Positions 8,473-16,432 of a stretch of DNA of 20,019 nucleotides are shown piece by piece. The number at the start of each line of letters is the position of its first letter. Positions within the stretch are counted from its first letter, which is position 1. The notes beneath the pieces are model-generated. The model made no database searches. It was given only the letters and a program-made list of their open reading frames with translations, and was not told the DNA's origin. The position numbers and the translations under genes were made by a program. This DNA is from Prevotellaceae bacterium UBA1787 (GTDB taxonomy: Bacteria > Bacteroidota > Bacteroidia > Bacteroidales > Bacteroidaceae): assembly GCA_002315195.1 (NCBI GenBank), contig DCGD01000027.1, positions 1,364 through 21,382 on the forward strand, written 5' to 3'.

Positions 8473-9240
8473 TTAGTTAATATTCAAACTACTCAACTGC
8501 TCAAAAGAGAAATTGATCCATTGTGAAATCTCTTTTGTTAACTCACTGGGATTTAAACCATTATCCCCGTTCGGAGGCGGTGGCATCATGCCTTGTCGCT
8601 CATCATCGGAATACATGTCTATCTCTTGACTGTAAATGCCGACAGACCATGTCGGAGAAAGTTTTTTGACATTAAAAAAGTCATGTATAGGCAAGAGCAT
8701 GTAATAGTAAAGTTTATCGTTGTCCACATCAAGAAAAATCTTAAAGGCTGTATTATTTTCTGTAAACTGTTTCCCATTAATGGTGTATGACATTCCCATT
8801 TCGTTGAGCGGTTTTATCAAGGGGAGAATATTTGGTTTCTCCTCCAGCGCGTCAGGTTCAGGGGTTGTGTTTTCTTTTCTTGATATTCCAAGTTTTTCAA
8901 GATTTAGGCTTTCGGCCGAAGGTAGTTTTATTTCAAATCTTTCCTTCTTTTTTCCCGTAGGATCAATATAGATGGAAAAACCTTTCATAAAGAAGCGCAA
9001 GAGAAGCTGGGGATTTGATATTTCCAACATGACAAGCATGTTGTCGTCGTCGGCAGACAGGCAGAGTTTTTCCTCCTGAAGACATTCAATGATCAACTTG
9101 TTGGGATACTTCTCCATAAAGGCATAAATCAGGCTGTCCTGATGTTTTGGTTCGGTTGCATATTCAGATTTTGCAGAGGAATCAAACATACATAACGACA
9201 TGAATGATATTAGACCGAGTTTTATCATGTTGTGTATCAT
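8473..9240 (-). CDS. Small exported protein paired with the TonB receptor
   Basis: A 255-residue protein of unrecognised family. The ATG at 9238-9240 lies one base after the receptor's stop codon, so translation is probably coupled; an in-frame ATG four codons later (MIKLGLIS...) is also possible. A weakly basic hydrophobic N-terminus ending near SSA|KS suggests a signal peptide. The central region aligns with the protein encoded at 7793-8461 (KPNILPLI against KPDLLPLI, and FKIFLDVDNDKLYYY against FDINLDKVNTKISFS), so the two probably arose by tandem duplication and diverged. Near residue 220 there is a run MMPPPPNGDNG, possibly a flexible linker, before a C-terminal helix. The position next to the receptor suggests a receptor accessory or ligand-handling role. 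No catalytic signature is visible. Confidence 0.72.
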   Translation of the reverse strand: MIHNMIKLGLISFMSLCMFDSSAKSEYATEPKHQDSLIYAFMEKYPNKLIIECLQEEKLCLSADDDNMLVMLEISNPQLLLRFFMKGFSIYIDPTGKKKERFEIKLPSAESLNLEKLGISRKENTTPEPDALEEKPNILPLIKPLNEMGMSYTINGKQFTENNTAFKIFLDVDNDKLYYYMLLPIHDFFNVKKLSPTWSVGIYSQEIDMYSDDERQGMMPPPPNGDNGLNPSELTKEISQWINFSFEQLSSLNIN

Positions 9241-9241
9241 A

Positions 9242-12061
9242 TTATTTTGATTTTTTCAATGAATTATGTGTATATGTGAACCGCAGCATAAAATAGCGTT
9301 TCAGCAGACTTGTTGTCATTTGGCGGCGATACAGTTCCGTGGTTGTCTGCAAGAAACTGTTATCTTGATTAAATATGTCATGGCAGGTTAATTCAAATTC
9401 GGCATTTTTATTTTTCAAGAATTTATAGCCTACCGACATGTTTGCAATGAGCGCATTAAACTGTGAAGTTCCGGAACCAAAGTAGTTCGTTCTTCCACAT
9501 TCGAGCGTAACAGGCAGATACTTTGATATGAGCCATTTTAATTGCGCCCCGTATGATAATGACCAGTAACTTATGTTCATCTGCTTATAAGCCATATTGG
9601 TGCATTGATTGTACTTGACGTTGGTATCAAAGACAAAATCAATGTTTTCGCTGATGTTGCTTCCTATGGTCAGAAATCCATTCCAATTCCATTGTTTGTT
9701 TACCAATTTGTCTTTATCCCAAAAACCCGGGACATTGCAATAGTCAAGCATGGTTGACAGATTGACGTTTGACTTTATGGGATGAACCGGAAAACCGTAA
9801 GCTAACAACCCTTTAGCCGACCAATATCCGTTGACATTAACATAAGAATACATCTCACTGTTTCTGTGTCTGGCATCGTTCACCCAGCTTGTGCTGGACA
9901 ACGAGCGACGAGCGCCGATATAGTTGTCAGCCTTTTCAAAAGTGGAAAAAAACACAAAATGAGATGATGTTTTGCTGTTTGTCAGAATAAGCCGAGAAGA
10001 AATGTTATGATGATATGACGCTTCAAGACGGTTGTTTCCCTTGATGGACATGATAGAATTGGTATTGTTGATGGCTTCCAAAAGTTGATGGCAAGTAGGA
10101 AACATCTGACTGGTCTTGTACTGAAGATTCCACCTCACGCCACCGTGTTTATACCTGAGAAACAAAAATGGAAGCGGAGGGTCGTAATAATGCCTGATTA
10201 TTTCTCTGTCGTTTTCTGTCCACAGTTTGTAATGGTGGTATTCAGAACCGGTGACTATGTTCCAACGTTTGCGGTCGTACAAGTATGAAACATTGGCGAG
10301 CAATCCACCATGGTTGGTATTGGCTCGTCCACATAACATACTGTCAATCTTGAAGGTTTCAGCATGGTTGACGTTGGTTTCAGTTGCCTGTTTGATGTGG
10401 CTGTATTCCTTGTTCCAGCCCGCATCGACTTTTATTTTACCATATTTTGAAAATGGGAGAATATACGACAATGTTGTGGTAAAGGTTCTTTGGTCGTTCT
10501 TGGAATCCGTATTTTGCAATACATGCTCGTTCGATTGGATGCTTTTCAATTCCATATTCATGTCTTCATCAGTCTTTGTATATGAGAATTTCGCATCAAC
10601 AGACAAAGCGTGTCCGCGATGATTGAATTTATGCATATACATGACTTCATCAGCGGTTTTCAATGCTGTTTGTTTGATCAAGGTCAACTGATTAAGCAGC
10701 AAGGAATCTTTTGTGACATCTGAAAAATCGTAATCCATGTTTCCTGTGTTCATCGGATTTTCTTTCTTTACCGTCCAGTCAGTCAGTGACGAATTTTGGT
10801 CCCTTTTCTGCATTACAAATGAAGGGCGTATCAAAAGATAGTCCTTTGGGGAAGCATGATACTCAAATTTAAAGTTGAAACGATGATTCAGATTCTTATT
10901 GTGCAGATTTTGAAACTGGCGGTTGTTATAGACCGTCTCGCCAAAATACTCGTCATAGATGTTGTAGACGGTATTGTTATCACCAACATTAAAAAGGTAG
11001 TGTCCGGAATACTTGAACTTCCCATTTTTGGAGTCGCCGGACATATTCAGACCTGCGGCCGTTGTTTCTGTAATGCCGTATGGACTAATGGACGTCATCA
11101 TGGTATTCACATCATTGTTCTCTGAATGGCTAAAGGAATTGCTTATGGCGTTTTTGCTAAATGGTGATTGAGTTGGATCGTTGTTTGCCACTGTACCTGT
11201 TACCCCCAAGAGATTGATATTGGAGAAATTTTGTTCGTTGATGTTGTTTTTTTGAGCAAAAACAGAAAGCCTGTTACTTTTGCCAAATCTATTGAATACC
11301 CCATAGAGTGTATGCCTGTTATCTGTTCCGTATGCTCCAGAGGTCTTGCCAAATGTAGAATCATCCGATCCGTTTTTTGTTGTGATGTCAATAATCATTT
11401 TACCGCTACCATCGTCAATGCCGGCCAATTTGGCATAATCTGAGAGTTCTTCAAAAAGTTTAATTTCGCTTATGATATCCTTGGGAAGATTCTTCAATGC
11501 CATATCGACATCACTCTTATAGAATTCCTTGCCATCCACACGAATCTCACTGACAATCTTTCCCTCAGCCTCAAGTTTGTTGTCCTTGTATGTTATGCCG
11601 GGAAGCTTCTTTATCATATCCAATCCCGTGGCATCCGGATTGGTCTTGATATTGTCGGCAATGTAAACAATGGTGTCATTTCTTTGTTTGAGGTTGGCGG
11701 CGTGAGCCTTGACAACAACATCCGTCAGTTCTATCGTCTTTTCCGACAAATATATTTTCAGACCTCTATTGTCAGCATGAGCGTTCAAAATTTTGGTTTG
11801 TGGCTGAAAACCCGTGCATGAGAAACTTATTTGAATATGCTTGTTTTTGGGTACAGCGAACTTGAAACTTCCATCCGCTTGCGTTGTAGTGTATTTCTTT
11901 TGAGAATCCACTTTGTAGCATACGTTCACATTCACCATGGGCAAGTTCGTTTCCTTACAGTAAACATTTCCAACGACAGTAATACTTTGGGCGAAGATGT
12001 TGATGGAAGTGAGGAAAAGAAATGGAAAAGTAAAAATCAATTTTTTGAAAATTGTTCTCAT
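9242..12061 (-). CDS. TonB-dependent receptor-like outer-membrane beta-barrel (no SusD partner)
   Basis: A 939-residue outer-membrane protein. Residues 1-24 are a signal peptide (cut near IFA|Q). Residues 27-105 form a CarboxypepD_reg-like beta-sandwich (GNVYCKETNLPMVNVNV...ADGSFKF), the usual N-terminal extension of Bacteroidetes receptors. Residues about 111-230 form a plug domain (ELTDVVVKA...LDMIKKLPGITY...IRVDGKEFY...IDITTKNG). The remaining roughly 700 residues are alternating aromatic-rich strands ending in a hydrophobic final strand (RYFMLRFTYTHN), matching the 'outer membrane beta-barrel' family (OMP_b-brl_3 type) rather than a classical SusC. No SusD gene is adjacent; two small exported paralogues follow instead. 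The start codon overlaps the stop of the EamA transporter gene (ATGA), linking inner- and outer-membrane transport. Known relatives take up, or occasionally secrete, small compounds or peptides; the ligand here is unknown. Confidence 0.9.
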   Translation of the reverse strand: MRTIFKKLIFTFPFLFLTSINIFAQSITVVGNVYCKETNLPMVNVNVCYKVDSQKKYTTTQADGSFKFAVPKNKHIQISFSCTGFQPQTKILNAHADNRGLKIYLSEKTIELTDVVVKAHAANLKQRNDTIVYIADNIKTNPDATGLDMIKKLPGITYKDNKLEAEGKIVSEIRVDGKEFYKSDVDMALKNLPKDIISEIKLFEELSDYAKLAGIDDGSGKMIIDITTKNGSDDSTFGKTSGAYGTDNRHTLYGVFNRFGKSNRLSVFAQKNNINEQNFSNINLLGVTGTVANNDPTQSPFSKNAISNSFSHSENNDVNTMMTSISPYGITETTAAGLNMSGDSKNGKFKYSGHYLFNVGDNNTVYNIYDEYFGETVYNNRQFQNLHNKNLNHRFNFKFEYHASPKDYLLIRPSFVMQKRDQNSSLTDWTVKKENPMNTGNMDYDFSDVTKDSLLLNQLTLIKQTALKTADEVMYMHKFNHRGHALSVDAKFSYTKTDEDMNMELKSIQSNEHVLQNTDSKNDQRTFTTTLSYILPFSKYGKIKVDAGWNKEYSHIKQATETNVNHAETFKIDSMLCGRANTNHGGLLANVSYLYDRKRWNIVTGSEYHHYKLWTENDREIIRHYYDPPLPFLFLRYKHGGVRWNLQYKTSQMFPTCHQLLEAINNTNSIMSIKGNNRLEASYHHNISSRLILTNSKTSSHFVFFSTFEKADNYIGARRSLSSTSWVNDARHRNSEMYSYVNVNGYWSAKGLLAYGFPVHPIKSNVNLSTMLDYCNVPGFWDKDKLVNKQWNWNGFLTIGSNISENIDFVFDTNVKYNQCTNMAYKQMNISYWSLSYGAQLKWLISKYLPVTLECGRTNYFGSGTSQFNALIANMSVGYKFLKNKNAEFELTCHDIFNQDNSFLQTTTELYRRQMTTSLLKRYFMLRFTYTHNSLKKSK

Positions 12062-12924
12062 AACAATACAATTATTAAGCCAATTATCGTTATTGCCGCC
12101 CCTATTAGTTCTCTGCGCGTTGCCTTGTCATTGTTTAACAGATATGCAAAAATCAACACGAACACAGGTTCCGTCGTACTAAGAACAGATGCCAATGAAA
12201 CGCTGATGTGCTTGATGGCATACATTGACAGGAGAAAACCGCCAACAGTAATAATAAACACGTTGACAATGAAATATGCAAGAATGCGCGTTTGTTTGAG
12301 TGGTTGCACCCAATCTTTCAGTTTGCTAAGACTAACTCCCGCAAAGAGTATTCCTATCGTACCAAAAAACATCCGATAGAATGTGGCGGAAACAACATTG
12401 AAATCAGCAATGGCATATTTCACTATCACCGACGATGCAGAGAAACAAAGAATGGAAAGGAAGCCGTAGATGATTCCTCTTGTCTTGTTTGGATGGTCTT
12501 CTTGCTTACCCCAAATAACAACCATGATACCTATGAGAAGAATTATTGCACCCACATATTCTGTGAATGAAAGAATTTCTCCAAGGAACAGGAAAGACAA
12601 CAACATTGTCATAACTTGTCCCAACATAAAATACAGAACCTGAACCTTAGGGCCTAAATCATTGAGAGATTTAAAGAACAGTGTATCTCCAATGGTGATA
12701 CCAATAATACCGCTTATGGCCAGATAAATGCACTCTTCGATATTTGCAAACGCAAATCCCCCCGAAAGCATTGTAAGAGCAGCGAGAAGAACAATGCTCA
12801 TCGCTCCTTTGATAAAGGTAATTCCCGCTGGAGGAACATGCCTTCCAAGACGATCAAATATCATTGTTCCGCAAGCCCACGAAGCCGCTGAAGCGATTGC
12901 CGCCAATATACCCAAGACTTCCAT
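12058..12924 (-). CDS. EamA/DMT-superfamily inner-membrane transporter
   Basis: A 288-residue integral membrane protein with about ten hydrophobic helices arranged as two EamA repeats (roughly residues 1-137 and 150-288). Typical signatures are the first helix ILAAIASAASWACGTMIFD and the second-repeat end STTEPVFVLIFAYLL...ELIGAAITIIGLIIVLL. DMT-superfamily carriers move small solutes such as amino acids, nucleotide sugars and, in Rickettsia and Chlamydia, S-adenosylmethionine; sequence alone does not give the substrate. The ATG overlaps the stop of the methyltransferase gene (TGATG) and its own stop overlaps the receptor's ATG (ATGA). This very tight coupling argues that the three proteins work together. 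I infer export or import of a metabolite used or made by the radical SAM enzymes and methyltransferase. Confidence 0.9.
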   Translation of the reverse strand: MEVLGILAAIASAASWACGTMIFDRLGRHVPPAGITFIKGAMSIVLLAALTMLSGGFAFANIEECIYLAISGIIGITIGDTLFFKSLNDLGPKVQVLYFMLGQVMTMLLSFLFLGEILSFTEYVGAIILLIGIMVVIWGKQEDHPNKTRGIIYGFLSILCFSASSVIVKYAIADFNVVSATFYRMFFGTIGILFAGVSLSKLKDWVQPLKQTRILAYFIVNVFIITVGGFLLSMYAIKHISVSLASVLSTTEPVFVLIFAYLLNNDKATRRELIGAAITIIGLIIVLL

Positions 12925-14996
12925 CAGTGCTTTTTCTTGAATTTCATCATGTAGCGTTGAGGGATGATTTGAATGAAATCAACCAGTTCAAAACCATAGA
13001 ATGACAATTGGTGCTGTATAAGTTCAGGCGTGATGTATGGACCGTGATAAGGAAGAATGTCATTATCCACCGGACCATTATCCACAATGATGAGTTCACC
13101 GTTTTTCTTTAGATATTTACGGAGTGATTTCAAGTATGTATCCCTGTCAGAGTCGGATACCACACCATACATGATGTGATAGAGTGAACACATGAATATT
13201 TTGTCAACTTGTTCCGGAAGTTCGATAATATCCTCTCTACCTTTAATCGTCTGTACATTCTGTATGTTTTCAGCCTGGATGAAATCGTTGAGATTTTGAA
13301 GATGCTCATCTTTAACTTCAAGTGCATACACTTTACCGGTGTTTCCCGTCATTTTAGAAAACTTAAAAGTAAAGAAGCCGGATCCGGATCCGATGTCTGC
13401 AATGACATTTCCCGGCTTGAAGCCTAAATTGTCTGTTATCAATGAAGTGTTTTCCCAATGCGGGCGTTTGGGATTCAACGCAAGTATGTAGTCCTCAAGA
13501 TAGGAACGATGCGTGCGACCGGTCTCACCAGATTTCTCTAAAATGGAATCAGAACGCAAGCGCGTCTCTTCGTCGCCAAGTTTGTATTTATGCAGCAGGT
13601 AGTAACTCAACACCTTACAACTGTCGTCCGTCATTTTATGATAAAAACTTTTGGTCAGTGGATCAACCAACATCTCCTCTCGTTTGTCGTCATCAGCAAT
13701 CATGGCTTCGCATAGCCACTGCATGGCAGAATACTCTCCACCAAAATTCTCTGAAAGTATCAATTCCGTGTATTTCTTGATGGCAATTTCCGCCAGGCTT
13801 TTGTCTCGGGTTTGGCAATAGTCATAGACATATGTGGCAGCGTCAATGCCTCGGTCTGTGATGTCGTAGGAATCGAGGCTTCCGATGTGAATTACTGATT
13901 TCTGTTGTTTTATGTTGAGTATGGGAAACTTACGTTTCTTGACCGAATGTTGTGATATATAGTTGTCATTACGCTTAAGGATGAGCATATAACGCTTTTT
14001 GCTAAGATTCTTGTGCATTATGGGTTCGAATCCCCAGTAACCCAGCTGCGCCTTGATAAGTTCCGGATTCACATGACAATTGTTCAATTCGTTGCCGTGC
14101 AAGTTGATGTTGTCAACAATGACAATTTTTCCATCTGGTTTGAGATGCTCTTTCAACGATGTAAGGAACGGTTTGCGCTCATCCTCGCGTGCCCAAGTAT
14201 AGAACACATGATACAGGGAGGACATGAAGATGCAGTCAACCTTGTCATCTACACCAAGGTCGGTACTCTCAGAATTAATTACGGTAATATTCTTAATATC
14301 GTTACTTTGAATCAAATCGCTGAAGTAGTCCGTATAGGCTTTTTCGGTATCGGTCGCATAAACCATGCCCTTTGTGCCAACAATATTACGGAAGCGAAAA
14401 CTGTAGTAACCAAATCCGCATCCAACATCAACAATCTTGTCACCGGCTTTCAGCGGCATGTATTTCATAATCAAGTCTGTCATATCCCAGTTGCTGCGAT
14501 CCGGCGAATTGAACATCAACATATCATCATAGAAATTTCTGCGTTTGAGAAATTCTTTTATGGAGCGTGGTTGATAGTTGTTGAGTTCATACTTTAGCAC
14601 AAGATATTCCTTTAGGTTTTCGCACTGGTTGTCGGTAAAGAATTGGTACATGTCTTCAGTAAGAATATCGCCTTTTTGCAGATTTCCATCTGAACGTTCA
14701 TTCAACATTCGATTCAATATATATGCCAATGCTCCCCACGATTTTTCCTTAAGAACATCATCTTTCATTTTCCGTTGATAATATTTCTTGACGCATACCA
14801 TGGAATCTGCATCTTCATTGTCTATGGCACCAAGCAATTTGTATGCCATCTCAATGTCGGTGCTATCTGTGGGATGGGGGTTCATACCCACACGAACCAT
14901 ACTTGATGCATCCTTTATAGGGATTTCATATTGAGCAAAGGTAGGGACGAAGGCTGAGGCTAAACACGATATGACTATGATATTTCTAATATTCAT
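12924..14996 (-). CDS. Twin class I SAM methyltransferase with apparent signal peptide
   Basis: A 690-residue protein made of two homologous modules (about 25-345 and 375-690). Each module has a helical N-terminal part followed by a Rossmann methyltransferase domain. SAM-binding motif I is VDVGCGFGYYSF at 189-200 and IADIGSGSGFFTF at 532-544. The acidic residue ending strand 2 (ATD at 214-216, ALE at 558-560) and the motif (M)xSLYHxxY (259-266, 603-610), followed by a GKIVIVDN / GELIIVDN strand, occur in both. Neither copy looks degenerate. The N-terminus (MNIRNIIVISCLASAFVPTFA|Q) reads as a type I signal peptide, implying a periplasmic location where SAM is not normally available. Exported single-domain methyltransferases are known (COG4798-like), so there is some precedent. 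The next in-frame ATG (codon 33) would remove the signal, but the start used lies only 3 bases after the HemN-like gene. The substrate is unknown. Confidence 0.88.
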   Translation of the reverse strand: MNIRNIIVISCLASAFVPTFAQYEIPIKDASSMVRVGMNPHPTDSTDIEMAYKLLGAIDNEDADSMVCVKKYYQRKMKDDVLKEKSWGALAYILNRMLNERSDGNLQKGDILTEDMYQFFTDNQCENLKEYLVLKYELNNYQPRSIKEFLKRRNFYDDMLMFNSPDRSNWDMTDLIMKYMPLKAGDKIVDVGCGFGYYSFRFRNIVGTKGMVYATDTEKAYTDYFSDLIQSNDIKNITVINSESTDLGVDDKVDCIFMSSLYHVFYTWAREDERKPFLTSLKEHLKPDGKIVIVDNINLHGNELNNCHVNPELIKAQLGYWGFEPIMHKNLSKKRYMLILKRNDNYISQHSVKKRKFPILNIKQQKSVIHIGSLDSYDITDRGIDAATYVYDYCQTRDKSLAEIAIKKYTELILSENFGGEYSAMQWLCEAMIADDDKREEMLVDPLTKSFYHKMTDDSCKVLSYYLLHKYKLGDEETRLRSDSILEKSGETGRTHRSYLEDYILALNPKRPHWENTSLITDNLGFKPGNVIADIGSGSGFFTFKFSKMTGNTGKVYALEVKDEHLQNLNDFIQAENIQNVQTIKGREDIIELPEQVDKIFMCSLYHIMYGVVSDSDRDTYLKSLRKYLKKNGELIIVDNGPVDNDILPYHGPYITPELIQHQLSFYGFELVDFIQIIPQRYMMKFKKKH

Positions 14997-14999
14997 TTT

Positions 15000-16421
15000 T
15001 TACAAGTTGTAAGGATTAAGAATACCCGGGTTGAAATCTCTTTGTGGGAATGACTGATGTTGCGGTTCATAGAAAAGGTGGACAAGTTCATCGGAGTAGA
15101 AGGCTCCTTTTTCGGTAAGTCGTATCTCGCGTTCATTCTCTGTTGCCAAGTCGTACTCCTTGAGCAATGCAAATTGTTTTTGGAATATTGTATCAATGGA
15201 AATCCCATTCATCCTCTCAAATAGTTTCTTGTCAATATAGTAATTTTTCAGGGGCAGAATGATTGACCAACGCATCTGTTGGTCTTTGTTGCGTATGAGA
15301 CAACGGTTTGCGGCAATGAGACCTTCCTCTGTTCTGTGGTAATATTCATCGAAATAAGGGGTGTTGATCATGAAACGGTCATTAAGACTGCTGAACGCAG
15401 ATAGTCCAAAGCCAACCTCATCCTTTAGTCGGCAACACTGATTATAGGCGTAGAGTGAGATGTTCTTCTTGTCCCTCGTGAATACGCGTCGAAGATTTTC
15501 CTTATACCCATAGTCATCAAGAATTTGGTCGCTTATTTGCTTCATGCGGATGGTATCTTCAACAGAAATGAGTTCGTTTTCCTTATAGGCGGCAAACTTC
15601 TTGATTGTGCCCTCTTGGTCTCCGTAAGGTTCTATCTTCAGTCTGTACAACTGGATTTCATCCACATCGAGGTTACAGGCCTCATCGATTACATCGATCC
15701 AATTCTCAAGGGTTTCGCCCGGATGGCCATAGATAAATTCTATGTTTACTTTGAAGCCCATTTTCTTGCAGTTCTCTATCGATTTCTTCGCTGTTTCTGC
15801 ATTGTGGGATCGGTTCATCTTCTTCAGCACATCATCGTTGAGCGATTGCACGCCTATGGTAAGCCGGTCGCCTGCAAAGTCCTTGATGATGCGAAGGCGT
15901 TCAAGACCATCTTCTCCGACAAGCGTCGTGGGATCAACATCATAGTTGAACTGTATGCACTTGCTTATGTCAACATACTTCGTAAAAAATGTCAGGAATC
16001 GTTTCAACTGCTTGTGAGTCATGCATGTAGGAGTTCCACCTCCAATGAGGATCGAACGGCTCGTTATTTGGTCAAGCCCCCGAAAGACAAGCCAGTTCTG
16101 CATTTCCCTCTCCAAGTGGTCCAGGTAGATGTCCTTTTCTGTCTCATTTCGATTGTAGAGCGAAGGGTAATGGCAGAATAGGCAGCGGCGATGGCAGAAT
16201 GGAATGTGTACATATACGTCAAATTTTCCCTTGTCTACTTCTTCAAAATTCTCGTAGGCTTTTTCCTGAGCAATGGGAGGATAGTTTGTGATGGGCGGGT
16301 AGTGAACACCGGCCGGTGAGAAATCGCCATGTGTCGGAATTAAGCCTAAACGCTGAAATTCTTTAAATTCAGCCCATCTTGCATCAGACAGGTTGATGTA
16401 TTCTTGATAGCATCTTTTCAT
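15000..16421 (-). CDS. HemN-like radical SAM enzyme
   Basis: A 473-residue cytoplasmic radical SAM protein with HemN-type architecture. An N-terminal segment containing YPPITNYPP (compare RYTSYPTA in HemN) precedes the core. YVHIPFCHRRCLFC carries the CX3CX2C [4Fe-4S] ligands Cys76, Cys80 and Cys83. GGGTPT at 127-132, DPTTL near 193, a (G)VQSLND segment and EFIYGHPGET follow. Residues about 375-450 form a HemN_C-like winged domain (IDKKLFERMNGISIDTIFQKQF...LTEKG). The fourth Cys of true HemN (CX2CXC) is replaced by His-Tyr, so it is probably not oxygen-independent coproporphyrinogen III dehydrogenase. The CX3CX2C-only pattern also occurs in HemW, in the ChuW/HutW haem-ring-opening enzymes and in class C radical SAM methyltransferases. 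Which chemistry applies here is open. It lies 11 bases after the HydE-like gene and 3 bases before the twin methyltransferase. Confidence 0.88.
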   Translation of the reverse strand: MKRCYQEYINLSDARWAEFKEFQRLGLIPTHGDFSPAGVHYPPITNYPPIAQEKAYENFEEVDKGKFDVYVHIPFCHRRCLFCHYPSLYNRNETEKDIYLDHLEREMQNWLVFRGLDQITSRSILIGGGTPTCMTHKQLKRFLTFFTKYVDISKCIQFNYDVDPTTLVGEDGLERLRIIKDFAGDRLTIGVQSLNDDVLKKMNRSHNAETAKKSIENCKKMGFKVNIEFIYGHPGETLENWIDVIDEACNLDVDEIQLYRLKIEPYGDQEGTIKKFAAYKENELISVEDTIRMKQISDQILDDYGYKENLRRVFTRDKKNISLYAYNQCCRLKDEVGFGLSAFSSLNDRFMINTPYFDEYYHRTEEGLIAANRCLIRNKDQQMRWSIILPLKNYYIDKKLFERMNGISIDTIFQKQFALLKEYDLATENEREIRLTEKGAFYSDELVHLFYEPQHQSFPQRDFNPGILNPYNL

Positions 16422-16432
16422 CGTATCTTAAG

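Noticed and set aside
9242..12061. SusC/SusD polysaccharide utilisation locus
   Set aside because: No SusD, glycoside hydrolase, or polysaccharide-sensing regulator is present in the window.
11831..12379. 182-codon plus-strand open frame
   Set aside because: It lies antisense to the receptor and EamA genes, crosses their junction, and has no recognisable domain or coding pattern.
13378..13393. Repeated GGATCC units in the methyltransferase gene
   Set aside because: They encode the Gly-Ser-Gly-Ser part of SAM motif I; protein constraint explains the repeat.
14013..14597. 194-codon plus-strand open frame
   Set aside because: It is antisense to the first methyltransferase module, which has clear SAM motifs; no independent support.
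15525..16181. 218-codon plus-strand open frame
   Set aside because: It is antisense to the radical SAM core of the HemN-like gene; long only because of that gene's codon use.
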